Origin: Thermoproteota archaeon
Lineage (GTDB): Archaea; Thermoproteota; Bathyarchaeia; RBG-16-48-13; GCA-020355125
DNA: 42,423 nt
Assembly (NCBI GenBank): GCA_030837285.1
Contig: JAUPKU010000122.1
Coordinates: 1 to 42,423 of the forward strand
Direction: 5' to 3'
Shown: positions 34,107 through 42,423 of the stretch, piece after piece
Position numbering within the stretch: position 1 is the stretch's first letter
How the letters are laid out: every line of letters begins with the position of its first letter
Program-made: the position numbers and the translations under genes
Notes under the pieces: model-generated
Database searches by the model: none
Told to the model about the DNA's origin: nothing
Seen by the model: only the letters and a program-made list of their open reading frames with translations

Positions 34107-35540
34107 ATGTTTTTTCTCATGATTGACATTATAGGAAAAGCTCTGGAAAGAGGATTAAAACTAGGAGCGAATTATGTGGATGTCAGAGTGGAAAAGCAAC
34201 AGTCAGAGTTGGTTATGTCAGAAGATGGAAAACCCAAAGAAGCAAGCTTCTCGATAGAAGATGGAGTGGGAGCAAGGGCATTGGCAGGGGGATCATGGGG
34301 ATTCTCCGCAATGCAACTCAAAGAAGAAACTGAGAATCAGATCATTCTCAGAGCTGTCGAAGATGCGGTTAAGCTCGCTAAGGCGGTTAAAAACTCATCC
34401 AGCAAGATAGAACTGGCTGAAGTTAAACCGTTTAAGGATGTTGTAAAGGCCAAGTTCAAGATTGATCCGAAAGGAATCGCATTAGAAGAAAAAATGAACT
34501 TCTGCACTGAGGCAAGTGATAGGATAATCAAATATGATCCAGCGGTCAAGAAATCTTCGTCAGCCATAGTATCCCTCTCAACAGATAAGACATTTAGTTC
34601 GTCTGAAGGAGCCGTAATACAAGAGTCACAGATAGTCGTCTTAGGAATACTTCATGCCCAAGCTGTTGAGGGTAATGCCTCTGAATATTATTCTCATACA
34701 ACCGGTGGTGTTGGTGGCTTTGAGGCTCTTAAAGAATACGATTTGGTTGAACACTCGGAAGAGATAGCTGAAAAGGCTGTAGCCCTCGTCAAAGCACCAC
34801 CAGCGCCAACGAAGAAGCTCCCGGTCATTCTGGATCAAGAATTCGCTTCAATATTGTCTCATGAAATTTTGGGACATCCTTCTGAAGCTGACAGGATTAT
34901 TGGCAAAGAGGCAGCTTGGGCTGGTAGGTCATGGTGGAATGGAAAAACGGGTGAGAAAATGTTCTCGGACAAGCTTACAGTTGTCTCAGATGCTACTCTA
35001 GGAGGATATCTAGGCTCTTTCAAGTATGATGATGAAGGCGTTCCTGCGAAGAGAATCGTCCACATCGATAAAGGTTTTCTAAGGGGTTTTCTCCATAGTA
35101 GAGAAACGGCTAAAATATTCAATGTGGAACCTAATGGAACCATGAGGGCTATGTCTTACTTGTTTGCGCCGCTCATTCGTATGACTAACACATATGTTGA
35201 GAAGGGCGACTGGAAGTTCGATGAGATGCTGGAAGGAATTAAGGAAGGCATCTACCTGAAGGGAGAGAAGATTCCATCTATAGACTCGCGGAGATACAAC
35301 TTCCAGATATCTGCCAAAGAGGCATACATGATATATAACGGCGAATTATCCGAACTGCGTCGTTCGCCTACTCTAACAGGTACTTCCAAGGAATTTCTAT
35401 CAAGTATAGACGCTATCGGAGATGATTTAATCATCTTCCCCATACCAAACTGTGGAAAAGGAGAACCAATGCAAACGATGAGAGTTGGAAACGGCGGTCC
35501 TCACATGAGGGGAATCGGAATGGTCACTGGACCAAGGTGA
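34107..35540 (+). CDS. tldD: TldD family metalloprotease subunit
   Basis: A 477-residue catalytic subunit of the TldD/TldE heterodimer. The active-site HEILGH (first His at about residue 252) is intact, and the downstream glycine-rich part FPIPNCGKGEPMQTMRVGNG is the conserved C-terminal Cys-containing region. In bacteria the pair degrades unfolded peptides and matures peptide products such as microcin B17. In archaea it is a general intracellular protease of uncertain target. ATG 34119 (fifth residue) is an alternative start. It is followed after 7 bases by its partner gene. Confidence 0.93.
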   Translation: MFFLMIDIIGKALERGLKLGANYVDVRVEKQQSELVMSEDGKPKEASFSIEDGVGARALAGGSWGFSAMQLKEETENQIILRAVEDAVKLAKAVKNSSSKIELAEVKPFKDVVKAKFKIDPKGIALEEKMNFCTEASDRIIKYDPAVKKSSSAIVSLSTDKTFSSSEGAVIQESQIVVLGILHAQAVEGNASEYYSHTTGGVGGFEALKEYDLVEHSEEIAEKAVALVKAPPAPTKKLPVILDQEFASILSHEILGHPSEADRIIGKEAAWAGRSWWNGKTGEKMFSDKLTVVSDATLGGYLGSFKYDDEGVPAKRIVHIDKGFLRGFLHSRETAKIFNVEPNGTMRAMSYLFAPLIRMTNTYVEKGDWKFDEMLEGIKEGIYLKGEKIPSIDSRRYNFQISAKEAYMIYNGELSELRRSPTLTGTSKEFLSSIDAIGDDLIIFPIPNCGKGEPMQTMRVGNGGPHMRGIGMVTGPR

Positions 35541-35547
35541 GGAAGTT

Positions 35548-36942
35548 ATGTCTAATGCTACTGACACGATAATGGAGTTAGCAAAGAAGTATAATGTTGA
35601 CCAATCCGAAGCCTACTATTCTAAGAACAAACTTATAACAATTAGAATGGCTGTGAACGAAATTGCAGAAGCCAAGAGCCTAGTCACAGAAGGCATAAGT
35701 GTGAGACTCATTGTGGCTAATTCGATTGGCTTCGCTTCCAGCACGGAACTCACTAGAGAAGCTTTTAAAAAAATCGTTGAAACCGCTTACCACATCGCTA
35801 AATCTAAAAAGCCTGATCCTGACTTCAAATCACTGCCAACTCCGAAAAGGGTAGAGGAGTTTAAGGGAAGCTTTGATGAGGAGCTTAATGATCTTGAAGT
35901 GGAGGAGGCTGTCAAATATGGATCACTATCCCTCAGAGCTGGCAAGGAAGTAGATCCTAAGATTGATTTTTCGGGCTCTATAAATGTGATAAGCGAGGAA
36001 TGCAACATTGTGAATTCCTTGGGAATAGACGCGTCAGATGCTAGCACGTTCATATATTCTTCTATTACGGCTGAGAAGGGCGAAGAGGCTTCTGGAATAG
36101 GTCAGACTTGCTCGAAGAATAAAAAAGACTTTGAACCTGTTAAAGCCACTAGAGATGCTGCTGAGACTTGTTTGAAGAGTGTTGGAGGAAGAGGAATTAA
36201 GCCTGGGAGATACGATGTTATCTTCGGACCGGATTCATGTGCTGAATTGACTGAGTACATTCTATCTTATGGTCTTGATTTATCAGCAGTTGAAGCTGGC
36301 TTCTCCTATTTCCGAGGCAAACTTGGAGGAGAAGTTGCTAGCGACTCCTTAACGCTGTCTGACGATGGAAGACACCCTGAGGGAATAGCCTCCAAGAAGG
36401 TTGATGATGAAGGCGTTCCAACTCAAAGAACTGAACTCATTAAAAATGGAGTTTTGAGGAATTTCCTATGCGACACTTACTACTCGAATAAGCTAAGCTC
36501 CTCCGTAAGAGAATTCGAATCCACTGGGAATGGCTTCAGATTCGGGGCGATTCCAGGTAGAAGCCACTCCTCTGTCCCCAGGATTCAGCCAACAAACTTT
36601 GTCATAAAAGAAGGAAGAGACCCCTTAGACGAGCTTATAGAGAATACGAAGAAGGGAATCCTGGTTGGAAGAATCTGGTACACATATCCAATAAACCCGA
36701 CGGTCGGGGAGTTCTCCACTACCAATAGAGGAAACACATTCTATATCGAAGAAGGAGCAATAAAGTATCCTCTGCTTCCAAACAGCTTCAGAATAAACGA
36801 TAGCCTTCCAAAACTTCTCAAGAGAATCAGTGGAATCTCAAAGGAAGCGACACAGAGCGTAGTCTGGGGAGGAATCTCCAGTTGCATCTCTCCTCATATC
36901 AAAGTTCAAAATGTAGAAGTCACTTACAGCAAAGAGGACTGA
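35548..36942 (+). CDS. tldE: TldE/PmbA family protease partner
   Basis: A 464-residue homologue of TldD that lacks the HExxxH site; the equivalent region reads FGPDSCAELTEYILS. It keeps family landmarks such as GRIWYTYPINPTVGEFSTT and KVDDEGVPTQRTELIKNGVL. It is the noncatalytic half that shapes the closed chamber of the dimer. The spacing of 7 bases, and a GGTGAGG stretch overlapping the tldD stop that acts as ribosome-binding site, point to translational coupling. tldE starts ATG 35548 and ends TGA. Confidence 0.93.
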   Translation: MSNATDTIMELAKKYNVDQSEAYYSKNKLITIRMAVNEIAEAKSLVTEGISVRLIVANSIGFASSTELTREAFKKIVETAYHIAKSKKPDPDFKSLPTPKRVEEFKGSFDEELNDLEVEEAVKYGSLSLRAGKEVDPKIDFSGSINVISEECNIVNSLGIDASDASTFIYSSITAEKGEEASGIGQTCSKNKKDFEPVKATRDAAETCLKSVGGRGIKPGRYDVIFGPDSCAELTEYILSYGLDLSAVEAGFSYFRGKLGGEVASDSLTLSDDGRHPEGIASKKVDDEGVPTQRTELIKNGVLRNFLCDTYYSNKLSSSVREFESTGNGFRFGAIPGRSHSSVPRIQPTNFVIKEGRDPLDELIENTKKGILVGRIWYTYPINPTVGEFSTTNRGNTFYIEEGAIKYPLLPNSFRINDSLPKLLKRISGISKEATQSVVWGGISSCISPHIKVQNVEVTYSKED

Positions 36943-37002
36943 AACAAGTAAATAAATTCGGCTAAAAAGGGTATAGAAGAGGAAAAGAGGGCTGAGGGGA
37001 AG

Positions 37003-37692
37003 ATGAGGAAGGAATTGAAGAATCTCGTGGACAAAATCAAGGATCAAAGATTAAGGAAGAAAGTTGTGGACGTGATAGAGAACCCGACAATTAAGATTGA
37101 AAAGATAAAGTACAAAGGACTTTCACTAGAAGCTACTCCTGCTGGGAAAACCAGGCATCACGCCTACTCTGAGGGGCTTATCCAGCATATGATTGCCTCT
37201 TCAACCATTGCTTTATCCCTATGTGACATCGTTGAGAAGGTTTATCATGGTAGAGTTAACAGAGATATCGTCTTGGCGTCTACACTAGTCCACGATTCCA
37301 TGAAGCCCTTGACCTACGCCGTAGAGGAGAATGGGAGCTTTGAGGTTTCACCGCTTGGAGAGAAAATGGATCATCTAACTCTTATCGTTTCAGAGCTGAT
37401 TCGAAGAGACTTTTCTCTAGATGTTATCCACGCGGTTACTGCCCATCATGGAAGAGCGGGACCCATAAGTCCCAGAACCATTGAAGCCCTAATATGCTTC
37501 CTCGCGGATTCCACGGATGCAACCTTAAACGGTGAAACTCTTAATGCCGCAAGGTTCCTCATGAGAGACTGCTTACGGGAGGAGGCAGGGCAGCTGACGG
37601 CCGAACAGGCTTTTGCAATAGTGTATGCCAAACAGACTAAAGGCTGCGAGGGAGTAAAGGAAGAATTCAAGAGAATCCGAAATAAAGAGTAG
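37003..37692 (+). CDS. HD-domain phosphohydrolase
   Basis: A 229-residue metal-dependent hydrolase. Metal-binding positions are the His in RHHAYSEGLIQHM (H53, H62), the HD doublet in TLVHDSMKPL (H97-D98), and later His residues in MDHLTLIV and TAHHGRAG. This resembles archaeal HD proteins of the YhaM-like type, which act on nucleotides or RNA. The substrate is unknown. A GAGGGG ribosome-binding site precedes the ATG. It lies 60 bases after tldE on the same strand and ends in TAG. Confidence 0.85.
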   Translation: MRKELKNLVDKIKDQRLRKKVVDVIENPTIKIEKIKYKGLSLEATPAGKTRHHAYSEGLIQHMIASSTIALSLCDIVEKVYHGRVNRDIVLASTLVHDSMKPLTYAVEENGSFEVSPLGEKMDHLTLIVSELIRRDFSLDVIHAVTAHHGRAGPISPRTIEALICFLADSTDATLNGETLNAARFLMRDCLREEAGQLTAEQAFAIVYAKQTKGCEGVKEEFKRIRNKE

Positions 37693-37817
37693 CGGCAAGG
37701 CATAGACGCCAGAGTTCATTCAATAAAAGTTGTTGGTTAAAGGTTGCTTGATATTTGAAACAGTTAAATAGATAATAGAAATTTCTGTCTAGTTCATAAA
37801 TTATTTGGACTGCAATT

Positions 37818-39056
37818 ATGCTACTGAAGGAAAGTGAACTCTTGGAAAGAATATCCAATAAAGCCACTGGTGTTCTAAACCTTAGCAACCGGAATATGCA
37901 GGTTATAATTTTTTTAATCCAGCTTCTATCGTCTATTGCCTTTAATTTCATGAACAGTTTTCTCTCTCTGTTCATCAACACAGAACTAAACTACGTTCTC
38001 ATCGAGGCTACGGCATGGGCGGGAATATGCATGCTCATAGCCTCAAGTCTAAACGCGCTGACAGCACCCTTCTGGGGCTTCATGTGCGACCGCTCTGGAA
38101 CAAAAATTGTGCTTCTCATCTCACTGGCAGGCAGTATGGTAGCCTACGCTGGGATGACTGTATCAAACAATGCGCCAATCTTCGTTCTCTTTCAGGGATT
38201 GAAGGGAATCTTTGGACCCGTAAGCACCGTCATGTTCACGCTAATAGCACTTATCATATCGCAAGACAAACTCAAGATGGCCCTCAGCTATCAAGTGGCA
38301 GCTTTGACGATGGGTCAGCTTATAGGCCCAGGATTAGGGGGAATACTCGTATCACTATTCGGATATCGCCTGACACTTGTAACTGCGGCAGCTGTTTACG
38401 CGGGCATGATACCTCTTGTCCTCTTACTTAGACTGCCCACACCAACTAGCCAAAAAGGTGAACAGAGACAATTCACTAAAGAAGATCTTAAAGCAATTAT
38501 GCCCGATACTATTTCACTGATCTTGGTATATGCAAGTATCAGCTTCATAGTTCCGACAGTTCCTTGGTTCCTTCAATCACTAGGTGTCCCAAGCATCCAG
38601 CTTGTAACTCTTACAGCAATCACAACAATCCTCAACGGTTTAGCCTTTGGCTTAGCCTCCCCAATCCTCACTAAAGTTACCACAGGAAGGAGACTACCTC
38701 TCCTATCAGTGATATCCGCATTAGCAATCTTCACAACCAACTTTGCATCAAGCCCATATCTGTTCATAACCCTGAGAGTCATCATAGGCTCAATTCAAGC
38801 AGGAATCCCAGCCAACCTCCTTGGAGGAAAATCGGGAAGAAAGGGAACAGCAATGGGGATACTCAATTCAGCACGATTCATAGGTCTAGCTATAGGACCA
38901 TATACAGCCACCAGCATCCTCGGAGATGGCACAGCACCTAGACCACTATACATGTACGCTACAATGGCAGTAATATCTCTCTTCACCGCCGCCTTCATCT
39001 ATTTAACTCACACACAGAAAACTTCTAAACAAGTTCCTCAGAAAACTGAAACTTAA
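37818..39056 (+). CDS. MFS transporter, MdtG-like (first of tandem pair)
   Basis: A 412-residue, 12-helix major facilitator. The loop 2-3 motif is WGFMCDRSGTKIVLL. The C-terminal half has GGKSGRKGTAMGILNSARF, typical of the MdtG-like drug efflux branch. An upstream Ser/Glu-rich N-terminus of about 30 residues precedes the first helix. It is paralogous along its whole length to the next gene. The likely role is efflux of an unknown compound. Confidence 0.9.
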   Translation: MLLKESELLERISNKATGVLNLSNRNMQVIIFLIQLLSSIAFNFMNSFLSLFINTELNYVLIEATAWAGICMLIASSLNALTAPFWGFMCDRSGTKIVLLISLAGSMVAYAGMTVSNNAPIFVLFQGLKGIFGPVSTVMFTLIALIISQDKLKMALSYQVAALTMGQLIGPGLGGILVSLFGYRLTLVTAAAVYAGMIPLVLLLRLPTPTSQKGEQRQFTKEDLKAIMPDTISLILVYASISFIVPTVPWFLQSLGVPSIQLVTLTAITTILNGLAFGLASPILTKVTTGRRLPLLSVISALAIFTTNFASSPYLFITLRVIIGSIQAGIPANLLGGKSGRKGTAMGILNSARFIGLAIGPYTATSILGDGTAPRPLYMYATMAVISLFTAAFIYLTHTQKTSKQVPQKTET

Positions 39057-39181
39057 TCAACAGATTTCTTTGGTTACTTTGAACTCAAAGTTAAACTAAG
39101 GTAAGGAAGATTGTAGCCACTCCAAAAGATCTCTTAAAGAATAAATACTCCCCTCAACCTTTGGCTGTCTAACATACGGAG

Positions 39182-40411
39182 ATGGATGAACTGGAATCTC
39201 CTTCTCCGAGAAGATGGAATTCCTTGAGTGAAAGAAATGGGAAAGGGAAAGGAACTGGCTTTCTAGATATCAGATTCATAGCTTTAATTCTCCAATTCCT
39301 CATGTCAGTCTCCTTTAATCTCATGGGCAGCTTTCTTCCCCTCTTCATACATGAAGACCTTAACTACACCCTTATCGAGGCGACGAAATGGACAGGAATT
39401 TGCCAACTCGTCTCCTCAAGCCTTTACGCTGTAACAGCTCCCTTTTGGGGATTCATGTGCGACCGCATTGGAACAAAGAAGGTTTTGATCATGGCTATAG
39501 CAGGCAACTGCGCAGCCTACGCGGGGATGACCGTGTCGACTAACATTGAGCAAATCATAATTTTTCGGGCGCTACAAGGGTCCTTCGGTGGCGTTAGCAC
39601 AGTCATGTTCGTACTAGTCGCGTTGGTAGTACCTCCAACAGAGCTTAGAACTGCACTGAGCTATCAGATGGCGGCTATGACGATGGGACAGCTTGTAGGT
39701 CCAGGACTGGGAGGAACACTAGTATCATTTTTCGGATATCGCTTCGCCTTGGGAGCCTCCTCAATCATATTCCTAGCGTTAGTCCCCATGATATTCATGA
39801 TAAAGATGCCTTCTTCAACTAGTAAAACCGAGGTAGGCTACCACTTCGGAGTCTCTGATCTTAAAGTCATCCTACCTGATGCAGTGGCTCTTATCCTAGT
39901 ATATGCCTGTATGACATTCATAACGCCGACTATTCCATGGTTCCTCAACACGCTTGGCATCCCGTCAGAGCAACTCGTTCTCTTCACAACGCTCACAACC
40001 ACTCTGAATGGCTTGGCATTCGGCATTGCAACTCCATTCCTTACGAAGATGACAAATGAGAAGCTTCTACCCATCTTGTCAGTGGCGAGTGCTGCGGTAA
40101 TCCTAATGACCTCGTTTGTGACCAATCCTTACCAGTTCATAGCGCTCAGAATCATAATAGGCTCAGTTCAAGCAGGTGTTCCCCCCAACCTTCTCGGTGG
40201 AAAATCGGGAAGAAAGGGAACAGCAATGGGGATACTCAATTCAGCACGATTCATAGGCTTTGCCATAGGACCGTATATGGCCACCAGCATCCTTGGAGAC
40301 GGTACCACACCTAGACCACTATACATGTACACTACAATGGCAGTAATATCTCTCATCTCAGCTATGTTCTTGTACATAACACATACAAGGCGTAAGTCAA
40401 ATACAATATGA
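39182..40411 (+). CDS. MFS transporter, MdtG-like (second of tandem pair)
   Basis: A 409-residue paralogue of the preceding transporter, 125 bases away. Its motifs are WGFMCDRIGTKKVLI and the same GGKSGRKGTAMGILNSARF in the second half. Differences are spread through the N-terminal half and helices 7-9, whereas a segment near the 3' end is identical in DNA (40199-40257). The two may have diverged in substrate. It ends in TGA just before the thermosome promoter. Confidence 0.9.
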   Translation: MDELESPSPRRWNSLSERNGKGKGTGFLDIRFIALILQFLMSVSFNLMGSFLPLFIHEDLNYTLIEATKWTGICQLVSSSLYAVTAPFWGFMCDRIGTKKVLIMAIAGNCAAYAGMTVSTNIEQIIIFRALQGSFGGVSTVMFVLVALVVPPTELRTALSYQMAAMTMGQLVGPGLGGTLVSFFGYRFALGASSIIFLALVPMIFMIKMPSSTSKTEVGYHFGVSDLKVILPDAVALILVYACMTFITPTIPWFLNTLGIPSEQLVLFTTLTTTLNGLAFGIATPFLTKMTNEKLLPILSVASAAVILMTSFVTNPYQFIALRIIIGSVQAGVPPNLLGGKSGRKGTAMGILNSARFIGFAIGPYMATSILGDGTTPRPLYMYTTMAVISLISAMFLYITHTRRKSNTI

Positions 40412-40460
40412 AAACAGAAATCTGCTATTTAGTGGAATTTTCGTATTTGTAAGCGTTAAG

Positions 40461-40470
40461 TTTAAATAAA
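40461..40470 (+). promoter_or_regulatory. TATA box of the thermosome gene
   Basis: TTTAAATAAA preceded by a purine-rich AAG at the BRE position. Expected transcription start is near 40491, giving a leader of about 20 bases that contains GGAGG (40500-40504), 7 bases before ATG 40512. This is a strong consensus promoter, as expected for an abundant chaperonin. Confidence 0.65.
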
Positions 40471-40511
40471 AACTCTTTTTTTCCCTTAAAACGTAAAATG
40501 GAGGAAAATAC

Positions 40512-42176
40512 ATGACTGAAGCAGTACCTGCTATGATAAGTGGTCAACCTGTGTTGATTTTAAAGGAGGGAACCAGCCGAAGTAGAGGTAAGGAAGCGCA
40601 GAGAGCCAATATTATGGCTGCGAAAGTCGTTGCTGAAGCTGTAAGAACCAGTTTAGGGCCGAAAGGCATGGACAAGATGCTCGTGGACAGCCTAGGAGAC
40701 ATCACGATTACTAATGATGGAGCCACCATCCTTAAGGAGATGGACATTCAGCATCCAGCCGCTAAGATGATAGTTGAAGTCTCCAAGACTCAGGATAACG
40801 AGGTTGGAGATGGAACTACTTCCGTTGCGGTTCTAGCTGGAAGACTTCTTGAAAAGGCTGAAGACCTCATAAACCAAAATATTCATTCAACGATAATTGT
40901 GGACGGCTACAAAGCCGCTGCTGATAAAGCCCTTGAATCATTTAATGAAATCGCTATAAAAGTTTCGCCGACTGACAAGGAAATGCTCAAGAAGGTAGCC
41001 GCTACATCAATGGCGACAAAACTTGTCTCTGAGAACAAGGAGTACTTGGCCGATCTGACAGTTAACGCTGTTCTGAAAGTGGCTCAGAAGACTGAAGATG
41101 GATACAAGGTGGAAATTGATGACATCAAGGTCGACAAGAAAGCTGGAGAATCCATGGACGAGACGAGAGTCATAGATGGCATAGTACTAGACAAGGAAGT
41201 AGTCCATTCTGGCATGCCTAAAAGAGTTGACAATGCGAAGATAGCCCTATTGAACTGTGCGCTAGAGATTGAGAAGACGGAATTCACAGCGAAGATCAAC
41301 ATTGAAAGACCAGAAGAGATGAAAGCCTTCCTCGAAGAAGAGGAAAGCATGCTTAAAGCAATGGTGGACAAAATAGCCTCAGCTGGAGCCAACGTCGTAA
41401 TATGCCAGAAAGGCATTGATGATGTAGCACAACACTATCTAGCCAAGAATAAAGTCTTAACAGTCAGAAGGGCGACGGAATCAAACATGGAGAAGCTTTC
41501 CAAGGCGACCGGAGGAAAAATCGTAATTAGCATAGATGACCTCTCCTCAAAAGACTTGGGCGCAGCAAAACTCGTAGAAGAACGCAAGGTAGGAGACGAC
41601 AAATGGGTCTTCATAGAAGGCTGTAAGAACCCAAGGTCAATCAGCTTGTTAATTAGAGGTGGAACTGACAAGGTAGTGGATGAAGCTGAACGCTCAGTCC
41701 ATGATGCAATCTGCGTAGTCCGTGACATAGTTCAAAGACCGCTCGTCGTCGCTGGTGGTGGAGCTCCAGAAGCTGAAGTGGCATCCCGAGTGAGAAAGTG
41801 GGCTGAAAAACTCTCTGGAAAAGAACAGCTAGCCGCTTTAAGCTTCGCCGACGCACTGGAAGTTATTCCAACAACGCTTGCCGAGAATGCTGGACTCGAC
41901 CCTATAGACATCCTGGTGGAACTACGATCTCGCCACGAGAAAGGCGATGTCTGGGCTGGAGTTGATGTCATAGAAGGAAAAGTCAAGGACATGGCTAAAC
42001 TCAACATCTATGAACCCCTAGTCGTAAAAGAACAGATGATCAAATCATCCAGCGAAGTCGCCTCAATGATCCTGAGAATCGACGACGTCATAGCCTCCGG
42101 AAAGACTGGCGGAGGACCGATGCCACCTAAGATGCCAGGCGGAATGGGTGGAATGGGCGGAGAAGGCGAAGAATAA
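40512..42176 (+). CDS. Thermosome subunit (group II chaperonin)
   Basis: A 554-residue ATP-driven protein-folding chaperonin that forms two stacked rings in the cytoplasm. Family motifs are [13 protein letters not shown] and [12 protein letters not shown] near the N-terminus, the ATP-site [27 protein letters not shown] and [13 protein letters not shown] near the C-terminus. The tail is Gly/Met-rich ([13 protein letters not shown]), as usual for archaeal subunits. Alpha or beta identity cannot be decided without a tree. There is a strong promoter and ribosome-binding site, and it is monocistronic with a T-rich terminator behind. Confidence 0.97.
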   Translation: MTEAVPAMISGQPVLILKEGTSRSRGKEAQRANIMAAKVVAEAVRTSLGPKGMDKMLVDSLGDITITNDGATILKEMDIQHPAAKMIVEVSKTQDNEVGDGTTSVAVLAGRLLEKAEDLINQNIHSTIIVDGYKAAADKALESFNEIAIKVSPTDKEMLKKVAATSMATKLVSENKEYLADLTVNAVLKVAQKTEDGYKVEIDDIKVDKKAGESMDETRVIDGIVLDKEVVHSGMPKRVDNAKIALLNCALEIEKTEFTAKINIERPEEMKAFLEEEESMLKAMVDKIASAGANVVICQKGIDDVAQHYLAKNKVLTVRRATESNMEKLSKATGGKIVISIDDLSSKDLGAAKLVEERKVGDDKWVFIEGCKNPRSISLLIRGGTDKVVDEAERSVHDAICVVRDIVQRPLVVAGGGAPEAEVASRVRKWAEKLSGKEQLAALSFADALEVIPTTLAENAGLDPIDILVELRSRHEKGDVWAGVDVIEGKVKDMAKLNIYEPLVVKEQMIKSSSEVASMILRIDDVIASGKTGGGPMPPKMPGGMGGMGGEGEE

Positions 42177-42186
42177 GCACCCCTTC

Positions 42187-42201
42187 TTTTTCCTATTTTT
42201 T
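42187..42201 (+). terminator. T-rich terminator after the thermosome gene
   Basis: Two T tracts (five and six T) within 25 bases of the TAA, the standard archaeal T-tract terminator. Confidence 0.5.
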
Positions 42202-42423
42202 AAAATCAACATTTTAAATCAAAGTTAAAGTTAATAGTACATTTTTCCTAGTTTTTAACGAATACGCTTAGTTCACACCATCTCCCTCCTGTAATAGTAA
42301 ACATTTAAAGTTCAATAGTTAATAACAAGTAAACCATCTACATATTTCGCTATTCAACACCCCCTATATTTTTCTATAAAGGCATTTTAAATCGCTCGCA
42401 CGCTCAAAAAAAAGGAGACAGGA
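42202..42423. other. Terminal intergenic region
   Basis: AT-rich, no ORF. TATA-like elements (TTCTATAAAG near 42373 and ATTTTAAAT near 42384) and a purine-rich GGAG at 42413-42416, close to the window end, suggest that a plus-strand gene starts just beyond this sequence. Confidence 0.4.

Noticed and set aside
38015-38431. 138-residue ORF in another frame
   Set aside because: It is an out-of-frame shadow of the first MFS transporter, rich in His, Arg and Ser with no hydrophobic pattern.
1-42423. CRISPR arrays, insertion sequences or a classical defence operon
   Set aside because: No regularly spaced direct repeats, transposase, integrase, Cas, restriction or toxin-antitoxin gene was recognised on either strand.

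Overview
This window is archaeal chromosomal DNA. The clearest markers are a group II chaperonin (thermosome), an archaeal-type PheS/PheT pair, an Sm-like protein, a beta-CASP RNA nuclease, an EMC6-like membrane protein and a histone-deacetylase-fold enzyme. Many genes are preceded by TATA boxes (for example TTTAAATAAA before the thermosome gene) close to the start codon, as in leaderless or short-leader archaeal transcripts. Gene content and the moderately AT-rich base composition suggest a TACK-group archaeon, perhaps Bathyarchaeia-like. That placement is inference.

Layout. 0.3-5.3 kb: EMC6-like protein, a small conserved protein, a methyltransferase, Lsm, a decayed S-adenosylmethionine synthetase gene, a beta-CASP nuclease, a 0.6 kb gap and an unknown helical protein. 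5.3-9.4 kb: VTT/DedA membrane protein, HDAC-family deacetylase, VOC protein and an MFS transporter. 9.6-14 kb: malic enzyme followed immediately by the two subunits of class I fumarase (a fumarate-malate-pyruvate module), then an M28 peptidase. 14.2-21.5 kb, minus strand: a giant UPF0182 membrane protein, a PH-like membrane protein, pheT and pheS. 21.7-28.3 kb, minus strand: enolase-superfamily enzyme, LUD protein, DinB protein, a three-gene SPFH/zinc-ribbon/helical cluster with a divergent small zinc-ribbon gene, and a phosphonoacetate-hydrolase-like enzyme.

28.4-32.3 kb: an SDR and a winged-helix protein, then about 2.5 kb of low coding density. This stretch holds a missed 53-residue DUF4177-like gene, a gene with two in-frame stops, half of a PfpI/DJ-1 gene broken by stops and a frameshift, a headless ORF fragment, an intact tRNA-Pro(CGG) and another decayed gene. 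It reads as a gene graveyard around a tRNA. 32.3-42.4 kb returns to ordinary genes: a Wzx/MATE-type flippase, tldD-tldE, an HD hydrolase, two tandem MFS paralogues sharing a 59-bp identical tract, and the thermosome.

The most notable points are: (1) the fumarase alpha coding region begins directly after the malic enzyme stop codon, in the same frame, with no ATG/GTG/TTG before its conserved N-terminus; (2) the S-adenosylmethionine synthetase remnant lacks about half the gene; (3) the pseudogene cluster at the tRNA; (4) the SPFH/zinc-ribbon membrane cluster, which resembles bacterial YdjGHI-type loci. At least ten genes here end in TAG, so a pyrrolysine-type recoding of TAG does not explain the interrupted frames. 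No CRISPR array, insertion sequence, rRNA or classical defence operon was seen.
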